Shown in pieces: positions 1 to 11,939 of a stretch of DNA of 64,000 bases; within the stretch, counting starts at the first letter, position 1, and each line of letters opens with the position of its first letter. Both the position numbers and the translations under genes were made by a program. A model generated the notes under the pieces. It was not told where the DNA came from. It searched no databases and saw nothing but the letters and a program-made list of their open reading frames with translations. Location of the stretch: contig CM074189.1 in the NCBI GenBank assembly GCA_037179385.1, positions 25,605,648 to 25,669,647 on the forward strand, given 5' to 3'. Source of the DNA: Holothuria scabra (lineage: Eukaryota > Echinodermata > Holothuroidea > Aspidochirotida > Holothuriidae).

Positions 1-796
1 TTTCCAGAGTTCAGAAACTTTTACCAAACTGATTTATGACGGAACACGACTACAAGGAGTTTACTGAGAATTTTTTGCGCGCGAAGCGCGCCGGCAGTCG
101 TTCATATTTCAAACAAATAATTACATATACTTAGCTTTTATTGAAGAGAATTGGATTTTTCATTGAAGAAAAATTAAAAAAAAAAAAAAAAAACACACTA
201 TAGTTGACTGATGTTACAAATACCAAATTTCCAAATTTTACCCTTCATATAGAGCCAGGGGGCGATTGCCCACTGTCCTCTGTAGCTTCGCCATTGTCAT
301 TGAGTATCATTTATTTCTTTATATGGCTTATATCTTCCCTTCCGATAGTCCTTTTTTTTACTTAATTCAAGGCGTGTTGATGCATATCACAGCATTTTAA
401 GTTTCTTGTAGACACTCCTCGGTCTCTTTATAGTTGTATAATCAATAGATTTGTATTTTTTAAAGTAAAAATCACTGTAAGAACCTCCATGGGAGGGTGT
501 GAAAACTGTCAAGCCACATTCATACGTTTCCTTCTATGTTTAGAGAAACGGTTTAATGTTTTATTTTGAAGCGTGGATTTTGTAATCATTTGGTTTTCCG
601 TTCTATGAAAGAAATTTTCATAATAGCATATTTTACGTAGTTCCGAATATGAAGATTGGTTTTCATGGTGAGGATATAGTGCACAGTATCCCCCATCCAA
701 TTCCATGGGGGATATATCCCTCCATCCCCCCAGGATCGTCACCCATGCTGAGGATGATAGTAGTGTATGGGGACCGGAAACAGCAAGAGGTTTGGT

Positions 797-1053
797 GAAG
801 TTTGATTGAGTTGAGTGAGTGAGCTTCTCAAGCGGAAGGCCCGATTTCGATTCCCAGGTCGAGTCATACCAAGGACTCTAAAAATTGGAATAAACTGCCG
901 CTGTGCGTGATGCTCTGCAAAAACATTGGAGTAGGGTAAACAAACCAGTGAGCCACTACTTGAAAAAAGGACGAGGACGAGGCCGACTCGACTTGCAACA
1001 ATAGCTTGGAGACTGGGACGTAAATCTCCATCTAACGGATTAACTAACCTACA
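797..1053 (+). mobile_element. tRNA-derived SINE copy, forward
   Basis: A tRNA-like head (AAGCGGAAGGCCCGATTTCG followed by ATTCCCAGGTCGAGTC, B-box-like) is followed by a unique body (GGACGAGGCCGACTCGAC) and a tail of CTAAC-type repeats. The same three-part organisation recurs in reverse orientation elsewhere in the window. Confidence 0.65.
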
Positions 1054-2047
1054 GGAAGTAACAAGGGAACAGTTTCACCAAACCTTTAATACGCACACAT
1101 TCGTGTATCACGTGTAAAAGCCGAAAAGATACAATTGCAGTATCTTATCCCGAAAATAGTATAAGGTTGAAGATTTTTCTTGCAAAGACCACGGTGCATA
1201 TAACTAAGGACACACGTCATTGCTTGCAATGACCCCTTATTTTAAAGGTTCAGTAACAATACTAGAAAGCGTCATATACTTTTGAGAGTAATTTTACAAT
1301 GCTGCAGTAGACAAAATTTTTATTAGTAAGCTTTTTGTGGGGATGAGAACGAATTGCGCTGAGAAAGTTCTTGACATTTTGAATTAGATAATCATGTTTA
1401 CCATTATTGAACATTTGCCAAAGTTAAATTATAATAAGACTATTAAAGATATCCATATAATTTCTCTGATCATGCTGAAATTTGCTGATTTTATTGTCAT
1501 ATTTATTTTTAAAATAAGCTTTACGAAATGGAAAACAAGCGCCTATGTCGCACCCTTCATGAAATTCTGCTTATCAACATATTCACAGTCCTCTGTCTGA
1601 TACTCCAACATGTCAGGACCAAAACGCCAAACGTTATATGTTACGGTTGCCGTCGTAATTTTTAAGGTACCCTTATTCCCTTCCCAATTTGTGAGCTGAA
1701 ACATTTCTCGTTATTGGGTGGTAATATGCAGTTTGGTGACATTTTCTGCAACATTGCAAGAAAAAATTACATTATTTTTTTCGGTTTGTACACTGAATAT
1801 ACAGTAACTTTTCTCAACTGCTGTAAAGCAAACCATCCATTTTTAAATGTTGGCTACAACGAACGTTTTGCTTAATCAAACTACGGTTGTAAAAACTCAC
1901 GATTCTAGCCCTCGTTTGCGATACATTAAACTGTATACGTTAGCTAAGATATATTTTCCCGACAGTCAGGTGCCTAGTCAAGTCCTACTGTCACGTGCCC
2001 TACGCAACTGAAGACGGGTTACTTTATCCCGTGACAGCAGTCAAGGT
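1054..2047. other. Unannotated AT-rich DNA
   Basis: No splice-bounded open frame, RNA or recognisable repeat was seen here; the short open frame at 1394-1600 has no conserved features. Confidence 0.5.
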
Positions 2048-2456
2048 TAGTTGAACCCACGGACTTCCTATACATGGACTGAGCATACTGCACGGTGCAT
2101 TGTCGCTTCCGTAGTGTGTGAAAAAGCGCACCAAAATGGCGGTCTGCTATGGTTTTGCGTGAAAGTTTGGACTTGCTCAAGTGTGTTCCCATATTTTGCA
2201 AAAAAGTTGATATTTTTTTTGAAATATGGCAAGGTAAGGTCAAAATCACTTCACACATTGCAGGAATATGATATTTTTCCCCATTCAAGTTTAACGTTTG
2301 CTTTATATATTACAGAGTCGTCGTCAAATCAGACAATTTATAGCTTCACGGCGGCCATCTTGGTGCGCCTTTTTTGTCCCAGTCGGTGGCGACCATCTAC
2401 GGATAGGACGTATACGTCACATGCTGTGTCCATGTATATAAGTCCGTGGTTGAACC
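2048..2456. mobile_element. Foldback MITE with about 110-bp imperfect inverted ends
   Basis: The left end (CCACGGACTTCCTATACATGG at 2057, then GAGCATACTGCACG) is matched in reverse complement by the right end (CCATGTATATAAGTCCGTGG at about 2430-2450). The similarity continues inward through AGCGCACCAAAATGGCGG against CGGCCATCTTGGTGCGC. The open frames inside are by-products of the inverted repeat. Confidence 0.7.
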
Positions 2457-5200
2457 ACATTATAAAAGTCTTTAATTTCACGGTGAGGCTATTTAATTCC
2501 ATTGCAATGCAATGCTATTTTCAGACAGCCTTGATTTCGACAAAAGATAATGTCTTCTAAAGTAGAAATCACAAGACGTGGAAACTTGACATGTGTCTTT
2601 TCCAGAAATATGTACCGTAACACTGCATCAAAAACAATAGTTTCCCAATGTGGGTTCATCTGGAAGGGTTTTCCCCTTTGATTCAATGTGTTTAAAGGAT
2701 GTAACCACCAAACTGTAATTAACCTGAATAGAAGGTGTGCAGATAACATTTCTTCACATTCCTGTAGCCACAAACTAATGATTTTTAGACAATGGTAAGT
2801 TTCAAAAAAGGAAGTGGCGATCATCATCTATCCCTAAAGCATCTCAAAAGAAAAAAAAAATGAAAACATCTTAGGGCGGAGTTCCTCGAACTACACCGGT
2901 AGGTGATGCGCGAGTGCCGCGCCCGGCACGCCTATTTGACCTGATGCAGTGTTATTTACTTCCAGATTTTATTAGCTTTAATAGCTTTAATATAGGTGAG
3001 AGCACTCCATAGCCTACCATTTAGTTTGGGCAGTAACATCCATCATCGGTCCTGCTAGTCCAGTCTTTGTACTTACGGTACCGGCCCCTATTCGTTAGGG
3101 CATGACCCTACATAAAACCCGATTGAGGTGGAGGACATGGATTCAAGAGTAAGTATCTTGTATGTGATTTCCCAGGCGCTTAGAATATCTAAATTACCTC
3201 AGGGTACAATGATTGTTTTGGCACCTGTTATCAACGCAAGAGGGCCAACTTTCACTAGGATGTGACAACTCACCAGTTTCACCGTGGGCGTATATGGCAG
3301 GGGATAGGGATATATTCCACAAAAGATTTTCCAAAAGCCTGCCGAGTACCCCGAGTAGCGGACCGTGGCCTTCTCAGCAGCTTTCAAAACGTTAGGGATA
3401 TGACTAAAAAAGGAACATGTCGTACAGCCTTCAACCAGGTAAGCTGCACCCCGGATCGTGCCCAGGACCGGATTTATCTATAAGCAATGTACCCGTACGA
3501 AGGCAAGCGCACACGTACATACTCGCAAGACCAAATTTACATACACACTCACAGTGATCAGGTGATACGCACATGCACTCAGATTGACGTTTTGTGGAAG
3601 CGTTTCATATCCCACAATGTTAAATTTTGTCTCTTCTGCTTGTTGTTTTTCTTGTTATTCTAAATCTATTTGAATTATTGGATGGGCAAAAAACATGTTT
3701 ACCCCCATATTTTCATTGGAGTGGCAATTACCTACATGTCCCCTCCCCCTTCCAGGATTGACGTCACTGGCCAAGCATGGAGTGCAGCAAGTGTTTAATA
3801 ACCTTTGTTGCAATTCAGAATATGCCAATTGAAAATCAAATGGTAAATACATCTGGTAAAGTACGAGATTTGCATCGAAAATTCTGACTTTAGGTTAGAT
3901 CTTTCTTGCCTTCTGTACGTTTGTTTATTAGTAATATTTACTTTAGATACGTTAGAAAACTTTGTTCAATCGGTCAGATCGCTTTTACACGGATCGCAAT
4001 GGGCCGTATACGTGCTGGCTTTCTACGATGCATGCTCCGAACCCCCGGCCAGCCACTTGAAATATACGTGCATGCTACTAATATACACATATCAGCATAT
4101 TGTACATTCCTTAACTAAAGGCAGTTCAAACGTAGGGAGACATCGTAGCATATTGCTCTATCGAAATTCCAGGAAATTGTGAGAAACATTAAACGCACGT
4201 TTCCAAATGTATACAGGTGCCGTCATGATCAATTTATGAAACGAATGTAACACTCACAATTTTGGTGACCAAAGGGTTCTAAATAAATTGATGATATAAA
4301 TACACATAAAACGATAGCAAACACCATGCGATCTGGAGAGAGAATAGAAAAACGGACCAACGTAGGACAGCATCCCTCTTTCATGACTGTGTCATATGAT
4401 AAATATCTGGCGTATTAGCGCACTTAATGTTGTAATCAATCTGCTTAATATTATAAGGAGCTTACTTTATATAATAATTAACCTAATTAACCTACTTAAT
4501 GTCGCACATTTGAGGAAAAATGTCCCACATTTCGTTAATGGCGACATTTCCAACCAATCTTGTCACATACTAGTCTCTCCTGCTGTACGAAACTTTTTCT
4601 AAAACATCGGCTTGTTTCTTAATAAGAATCGGCTGATAAAACGGAACGAGACATGTGATCGTAAGAAACCAACCAAAATAATGTTGGCATGCTTATTTAC
4701 GGCCAATTTTGTTTGCGTTTCACGCACTTTAATCTGTGCTTGTTTTGACTTTCTTTTTTATATATTATTGATAATTCTATCCCGTTTTTCTTGGTATGAT
4801 TTACACTTCATTCCTCAGTGGGACCAACTGGCATGGGGAAATGGGTGCGCGTGCCATTCGAATTTTCATTTCCCCAAGAGACGTGTTAAAACTGTCATTA
4901 AATACCTCCCTGGCTGGGAAATTTCTACGACAAAGTCAATGGTTTATTTTGATTATGCCCTTTTATAAATCTTTCTAAAAATGTCATTTTTTTTGCGCGC
5001 TGTGTGCGTTTCTAGCCTTAACTTGGTGTTGTCCATATTACTGATACCTACATTTGACCTTTGGTAAAATGTTTACCCAAGAAACCTCTGAAATACATTC
5101 TGGCATAAACATATGGGGCCAAGGGATCAATCAAATACGCATTACCCATACACACTTGAAAGAAGTACAAGTCATTCGTCGACGTTTATCCCTTCAGTCC
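2457..5200. other. Gene-free stretch
   Basis: Only short, unsupported open frames are present. A few purine or CA-rich patches occur (for example 3500-3580), but no gene or classified repeat was recognised. Confidence 0.4.
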
Positions 5201-5205
5201 GTTTG

Positions 5206-6250
5206 AAGTGAACCCCCCCCCCCCTCCAAAAAAAAAAAAAAAAAAATCCTGATTCAGATATAAAAGGAACTGAGAAGTTCTGACCTTTTCTAAAAACCCG
5301 TGGAAGTTACAAGTGAAATTCTTCATGAATGTCCTTCAGATGAAAACAGAGAAAATTCTTAAAAATGCTTTTGATCCCATTGTCTACCTATAACATAACA
5401 TACAGGTAATATCGTATGTTTAGCTGTTTAGCTCTGTTATCGTACTCCAGAGAATCAGTAGTTATAGTGAACCACTTTTCGAAAAGGATTGTACATATTA
5501 AGCTAACTTGAATTTCGGGCAAGGGCCTGGAGAAAGTCGGGTAGTCATTTATTGAAGAGCCCCATTCTTTTCAAAAAATTGTCTGAACGAAAGAACGCAT
5601 TACAGTAACAATAAAATTTTCACGAAAAATCGAAACGATTACAGGAATTTCGACTCATCCGGGCAGCTTATTAAACAAGTATTATTCAGCCTTATTTCAT
5701 AGACTTGGTCGACACTGTACCCGAAATGGTAGACGTTTCGGGCAGAATTTGCAAAAATGTCTGAGATGACCTAAATTGCCAGATTAAGGCCTATATGGGA
5801 AAACGGGAGTGTACAGGTGTATGCATGTGCTAAAAGTTTGCCCGAAAAATGGCATTGGTACCTTCTATGTGGTTATATTGTGATCATTGTGAAGGCTTCT
5901 TTACTCATTTGTATCAAAGTGAGCATGTTATTGCAAACAAAAACTCAAAATAACGACTGCTTAGATTCTATTCACGAGCCTGCAAATGCAATTTCCGGCC
6001 ATCTGAAAGGTCGCAATGTTTCAAAATTTTCTGTATGCGCACGCGCCAACTGAAGATTTCGCTCCGCTTAGTCTTTTGGCTGGAGTAATATATTTCGGGC
6101 AGAAAAATTTCCTTACCCAACTGGAAATGCTCCTATACGCCCATGGTCTTGCTCCACGTAAATTTGTTGTATAAAAATCAACAACCCTACTAGGATTCTG
6201 AACATGGTCATTTACCTCCCTCACAAGTGAACCCAGATACTGATGAGAAG
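5206..6250. repeat. Degenerate CCCGAAA-type dispersed repeat, copy 1
   Basis: This stretch contains TTTCGGGCA / CCCGAAA motifs and the block AACGACTGCTTAGATTCTAT, followed by CGCCAACTGAAGATTTCGCT, which recur with variation at 11940-14220 and, inverted, at 29880-30060. A C-run then A-run with ATCCTGATTCAG at 5215-5255 has a counterpart at 14135-14165. No coding frame is conserved between copies. Confidence 0.5.
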
Positions 6251-6994
6251 AAAATTAGTGTTGGAAGACACCTGACAACTGTAGGTTATACTTCTACACC
6301 GTAGAACTGAAAACTTTTGATTTGCTAAGCAAAGTTTTCCGTATGACAGTTCAGTACCGGACTCAGTGTGCCAATATTTCTTTGCAGAACAATTCATTGT
6401 TTGGGTCATTAAAATCAAAAAATGATTTCAATCAATTTTAAATGTTACATCAGATTGCATCTGAGGTTACTTAAATATTCAAAATATCTTTACACCCCTC
6501 CCCCATACCTGCGATCAGATCCTGTGCAATTGGCTACTCAAATAAAAAAATCCTGGCTACGCCATGGCTTAGGACAGTCTTATCTGGGGCTTCTGAAACA
6601 TCAAAGCGCAGTAACCTACGGGGGTTTCGCCCCTGAACCTCCGCGGCGCACGAACTTAGGCCTAAAAACGGGCCTGAGTTTGGTTAAGCAAACAAACCTT
6701 TTTTTATTTGACCAAAGGATAATTCTCTAAAAGGGCTTTAAGGTATCTAAATTCGTTTTCAATTTTTTCTAACATATTTAAGATACCCCAGTTGTATGAA
6801 TATAAAACATTACAATCTGATATCAAAGCAGTTCAAACCTTTCTTGCAGAAAATAATTTTTACCCTAAATAAAAGTTAAGCCTACATTTTAAGTCACATA
6901 ATATAGTGTGATTTTGTGGGATGAGTTTTCCTGCACATCTTTCAGGAAATGGCATGATTGAGAACCATTCGTGGCGGAGATTCGTACGTAAGAG

Positions 6995-7374
6995 TGGAAT
7001 TGTTCGGTGGGAATTGTCCGGGTTGGCAATTGTCCGGAGTGGGAATTGTGCGGGTGCGAGTTGTCCGGGTGCGAATTGTCCGAGTTGCCAATTGTCCGGA
7101 GTGGGAATTGTCCGGGTGCGAGTTGTCCGGAATGGGAATTGTCCGGTTTGGCAATTGTCCGGGCGAGAATTGTCCGGGTGCGAGTTGGCCGAGTTGCCAA
7201 TTGTCCGGGGCGAATTGTCCGGGTGCGAATTGTCCGGAATGGGAATTGTCCGGGTTGGCAATTGTCCGGGTGCGAGTTGTCCGGGTGCGAATTGTCCGGG
7301 TTGCCAATTGTCCGGTGGCAGTTGTCCGGGTGCCAATTGTCCGGGTGAGAATTGTCCAGATGGGAGTTGTCCGG
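6995..7374. repeat. 15-bp minisatellite, GAATTGTCCGGGTGC-type
   Basis: About 25 variant copies of a 15-base unit (GAATTGTCCGGGTGC and forms with GAGTTGTCC, GCAATTGTCC or GAATGG) run head to tail. As the period is a multiple of three and stops are absent, most frames on both strands stay open for over 100 codons, giving NCPG/ELSG-type repeats on + and PGQL-type on -. The translated repeats are an artefact of the array. Confidence 0.9.
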
Positions 7375-8257
7375 TCACGCGTGAATCGCACTCATAAACA
7401 AGCTCTCAAAATTTCTACGTGTTAAACCCCTTTTCGTTTATTCCGCACAAGGCCTCAATCTCACGAATACCCTTCACTATCGAAATCCAATCGGTCGTTT
7501 AATTACTCCTAAAGTTCTAGACCGTGGATGCGAGTCTGATAAAAAATTTAAAGGAATGTGAAATAGGGTTAATGTTAGCTCTTCACCTGTGACAATCACA
7601 ACACTAGCAGTTTGTCATTAACAGCGGCGGCGGGACGTCACATTTGTGAAATGAGTTTTTTTTTTTTCTTTAAACAACATATTTGAGACCAATAGGAAGT
7701 ACATATTGATGAATAACTTTGATATTCTTTTGGTTGAGAAAACAATTTACCCTCCACTCTTCATTTCCTCAACCGGACAGTCTCTGCTTAAGCAGACATT
7801 AAAAGATTGTTGCAGTGTTGACATATTCTGCTGAGTGGCGCTGCTGTCGCCTCGGCTAACAATTTAATAGATTTTAGCCAGAATTACCCGACAAAAGCCC
7901 TATCTCATGTTTGAAGTCATGCATTTCGTTAAAGATACTACACAATAATCAACTGTTGACTTATTAATGTAAATGTACACTGCAATACAACGGTGAACCC
8001 TTTCAGGGAGATGAACTCAAATTATCTTATCAAGAAGGGAACTGATGGATTCTGGATTTACGATGGTCAACTAGGCTACCTACAGATGGGATAAAACTTG
8101 GACATTCTTTTAAGAGTGATGTAGCCTAACTATGGAGGCATTCCGTAATACTCCCCAATGTAACTCATGGTGTCACCGTGTCACCGATGGCTGGTTGTTG
8201 TAGAATATGCCCACGGTATTGCCCACAGTATAACACTAAATAACACATTCGTGTTGG

Positions 8258-8326
8258 TATGTCAACTAACTGACTGACAAACTGACTAACTAACTAACTG
8301 ACCAACTGGCTAACTGGCTTACTAAT
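8258..8326. repeat. CTAA/CTGA tetranucleotide tract
   Basis: Units ACTGACTAACTAACTAACTG and relatives fill about 70 bp. The same tetranucleotide forms the 3' tail of the SINE family in this window, so this may be a stranded SINE tail. Confidence 0.6.
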
Positions 8327-8332
8327 TAAATC

Positions 8333-8962
8333 AGAAGAAGAAGAAGAAGAAGAAGAAGAAGAAGAAGAAGAAGAAGAAGAAGAAGAAGAAGAAGAAGAAG
8401 AAAAAGAAGAAGAAGAAGAAAAAGAAGAAGAAGAAGAAGAAGAAGAAGAAGAAGAAGAAGAAGAAGAAGAAGAAGAAGAAGAAGAAGAAGAAGAAGAAGA
8501 AGAAGAAGAAGAAGAAGAAGAAGAAGAAGAAGAAGAAGAAGAAGAAGAAGAAGAAGAAGAAGAAGAAGAAGAAGAAGAAGAAGAAGAAGAAGAAGAAGAA
8601 GAAGAAGAAGAAGAAGAAGAAGAAGAAGAAGAAGAAGAAGAAGAAGAAGAAGAAGAAGAAGAAGAAGAAGAAGAAGAAGAAGAAGAAGAAGAAGAAGAAG
8701 AAGAAGAAGAAGAAGAAGAAGAAGAAGAAGAAGAAGAAGAAGAAGAAGAAGAAGAAGAAGAAGAAGAAGAAGAAGAAGAAGAAGAAGAAGAAGAAGAAGA
8801 AGAAGAAGAAGAAGAAGAAGAAGAAGAAGAAGAAGAAGAAGAAGAAGAAGAAGAAGAAGAAGAAGAAGAAGAAGAAGAAGAAGAAGAAGAAGAAGAAGAA
8901 GAAGAAGAAGAAGAAGAAGAAGAAAAAGAAGAAGAAGAAGAAGAAGAAGAAGAAGAAGAAGG
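8333..8962. repeat. (AAG)n microsatellite of about 630 bp
   Basis: Roughly 210 nearly uninterrupted AAG triplets, with only a few AAAAAG interruptions near each end. The minus strand shows a 200-residue leucine open frame that is purely the array. GAA/TTC tracts of this length are known to form triplex DNA and to be unstable. Confidence 0.97.
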
Positions 8963-8984
8963 ATTCTTAAGTTTACAATCACAG

Positions 8985-9113
8985 TTTGACGCTTTTGATC
9001 AACTGATAAAGCCTACCAGCGACAACTGAAAAAGGCCTTGGCCGGCTCGACCTGAACCAATAGGTTGAAAATTGCGCCGTAAAACTCCATCCAGCTGACT
9101 TACTAACTTACTT
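8985..9113 (+). mobile_element. SINE 3' part, forward
   Basis: CTGAAAAAGGCCTTGGCCGG, then CTCGACCTGAACCAATAGGTTG and the tail CTGACTTACTAACTTAC, is the SINE body and tetranucleotide tail seen reversed at 33.7, 38.1 and 42.6 kb. The tRNA-like head is missing; the AAG array abuts its 5' side. Confidence 0.6.
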
Positions 9114-10022
9114 TCCTGCCTCGTACTCCTCGGAGAGGATATACAGGAATACATTACATGCCAGGAATTTTCGTGTTTTTCTGTTTCTTAGTGTGTGTTC
9201 CCATGCGCGCCAAGCTCCCCCCCCCCCTTTTTTTCTGGTCTTGTGAGAATGTCTACCTCCTTTTGCAATATAGAAAAGAACTTAATACATGGCATTGAAT
9301 GACAGAGTCAGTCTGTTACAAGCCTTTAAATTTAAAATCAAGTTTCCCATTTATCACTTTAAACATGTTAATTTAGTACTCAATGAAGATGTTGTGACAA
9401 GAAACGACAAGTGGAGATGCACGAAAACTAATTTTGAGCATTTCCCTGGGAAGTTTAATTCCAAAGATAATTATTAATAAAGTGTGTAGTTGATTCAGCT
9501 TTGACTTTGAGTCCTAAAGGCATGGAATATCGACATTTAGCAAGAGAATTATTTGTTATGTAGTAAAGGGATGAAAAAGGATATAAAAGGATAAAAGGGT
9601 ATACACGACCCATAAAAAAAGGCTCAAAAAAGGATATACACGAGTAGGGGCAGCTCCATCCCGTTAAACATAACCCACTGATCCGAAGATGCGCAAGAGG
9701 AAAGGTTTTTCCTATACAATAGGGACTTTTCGATTTTGAGCCTGAAGGCAGGAAAAGAGGACGGGACGCGCAGCAAAGAAAAAAAGGAAAAACTAGACTA
9801 CGCATGAGCAAAAGAGAACATCATTCTGTACTGTTGGTTTCAAAACGTTCGTCGGCATTTCATTACTTGGTCTAGAAACAGGAAGGTAGATGGATTGCCT
9901 TGGTAATCTCTCTCGTACTGCCGTCTTCAAAACCGAAACACCTTAACAGTCAGGGCGGAATGACGCTTTCCCGCTTTTTAACTCACCGTCCTGTTGCTCT
10001 ACCGTCCTAATACAAAAGGTCC

Positions 10023-10622
10023 CTAATGTCCTGCACAAAACGGTTTGTCGATAGATGAACCATCCTTCCCATTCTCTGGGAGGCTGTTCCATAATTTTGG
10101 ACCCGCGTCACTGAAAAATCTGTCACGAAAAGTTGAAACCTTCGTCAAGGGCACATGAAGTGGACAGCCACTAGAAGAGGAATGTGTGGAATAATGGCAT
10201 TTGCGCCGCTGAATTAAATTCGACAGAAAATCACGTGCTAGGTTAAGGAGACATTTGAAAACGGGAACTAAAAGTTTGCAATCGGCACGGGTATTTATGG
10301 GAAGAATGTGAAGTTGTTTGAGAGCATCTGTGGAGCTACAAAACTTTGATCTCCCTAAAATAATTTTTGCAGTTTGATTCTGTGTACAATGTAATGACCA
10401 TAGCGATGACTTAGGTGAGTGAACAAAAAGCGAATTTGCATAATTCATACGGGAAAATATAAGGCTGTTTGATATTTTAAGGGCAGGAGACAGATCCATA
10501 TATTTCCGTAGTTTCCTGAGGTTGTGCAACAGTAACAGTAACGAATGTAACGGTTCATCAGGCGAGTGTATTGTACAACATTTATCAGTAACTATGGTCA
10601 TACAAAATTTCAGAAAGCCCAC
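10023..10622 (-). mobile_element. LINE reverse-transcriptase C-terminal fragment
   Basis: A 199-codon minus-strand open frame carries motifs of the C-terminal third of CR1/L2/jockey-type ORF2: LIFSRMNYANSLF (ISRLDYCNSLL-like), LHCTQNQTAKIILG (RVQNTAARLV-like), LKQLHILPINTRADCKLLV, and DAGPKLWNSLPE (AGPKLWNSLP). The palm motifs and endonuclease are absent, so this is a 5'-truncated copy, typical of incomplete target-primed reverse transcription. The remaining frame is intact, suggesting moderate age. Confidence 0.85.
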
Positions 10623-11262
10623 CTAGCGTGATGTAGTAGGTCTACTTCACCCTTACTGCACTCTGGCTGCGGTATGATAAGCCTGTAGGGCCTACTGAAC
10701 GTTCCCAGCGAAGGTCTCCAAACGCCAGGGATCGGAACCAGATTATTTTACGATTAAAAAAAGAGAAAAAGAAACACGAGAATACATGATTTCTCCATTT
10801 ATTCAAAAATCTTAAGAACTCACTGATTAGGAGGCCTCTTGCGGTTTCCTTTTAGCGCTGGGGTCAACTTTATTCCACTTTCAGCAGAAACAGCACATCA
10901 CTCAATTGAGACATATGGCTACCGATCGATCGTGTGCACCTTCAAAGTCACGTGATGAACTCTTTCGAAGAGCTCAATATGCTTTTACAGCCTTGGTTAC
11001 TGACGCACCTTACAAAAACTAGGAACGTACATACCACTTTAACGTCTGTGCATACACAATGTACGTAAGGAGTTTCCCAACCAGAGAAAGGTAAAATCAT
11101 TATGGTCAAATGAAAGGACATCATTTGACCAGGGAGCTGTTCTCCTGGTCAATTTTTTTCCTTCAGAGAACTGTAATATTGAGCTTTATATAGATAGATG
11201 ACCAGAATACTTCTTCATTAAATAATTCAAAGTTCCTAGGTATAATAATTGATAGACTTTTT

Positions 11263-11345
11263 TCAGTGGCGTAGATACGCCGGGTGCTGGACGACCCCCC
11301 CCCCCCACTGAATCGCCCAGCCCCCGCCCCAGCAGTCCCCCACTC
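11263..11345. repeat. CAGTGGCGTAG plus C-tract, MITE-end-like
   Basis: CAGTGGCGTAGATACGCCGG precedes a run of 14 C. The same CAGTGGCGTA-type end occurs at 52553, 55186 and 30249, often near poly-C, and resembles hAT-type termini. No partner end was found here. Confidence 0.35.
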
Positions 11346-11939
11346 GCGGTCTGGAGAAAAAAAATATATATATATTCATGCTGGAAGATGATAATATTCA
11401 ATCCGGACTACCTGGCAACTATGACATAGATACACTTGCGATAGATCCACGGAGTTGCTGGGTATTCTGCAACTGTGCTCACTTTGAATTTGGGAATAAA
11501 TTCAGAGAGACTGTGACAAACTTCCTATCTGCGGAATCTCTTGACCTTTTACTCGGTTTCTGGATGGATCATTTCCTACCAGATTTGAAGTGGCTGAATG
11601 TGGCTACCTTGGTGTGGATTAAAGTGTGATCTGGCCTGTTTCTATCTTCTGAGGATTTTTTGCGACTCCTCTGGATGCATATATTTGTTCCAAAATCATA
11701 CTTGGTGTGGTGGGTAGAATATTTTGGTCAAATATGTTTGGAAGGAATTTGCACTTTGCACGGCCTTTGCTGCCAATAATTGGCCAGTGCAACAACCAAA
11801 CCCATGTTGGGTCAATTCAGTCTCAAGGGTCGCAACTTTACCACTGTTACCTCACAGGACCTCACTTAGCTTTTGTCAGTTTGTGTGGAAGGGACACACC
11901 CATTGGCGTACGAGACGGGATAGGGGAAAGTCCGCCCCA

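Noticed and set aside
2051..2560. A 169-codon open frame.
   Set aside because: It spans a foldback MITE with inverted ends and shows no recognisable domain.
6995..7374. Possible CRISPR-like array of short repeats.
   Set aside because: There are no distinct spacers, the units are directly adjacent and the genome is eukaryotic.
6860..7425. Several overlapping 100-170-codon open frames with PGQL or NCPG repeats.
   Set aside because: They are produced in almost all frames by the 15-bp minisatellite; no single frame shows coding bias.
8326..8982. A 218-residue poly-leucine open frame.
   Set aside because: It is only the AAG microsatellite read on the other strand.
11378..11629. An 83-codon open frame without obvious repeat content.
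   Set aside because: It has no recognised motif, no clear splice sites and no neighbour that would make it a gene.
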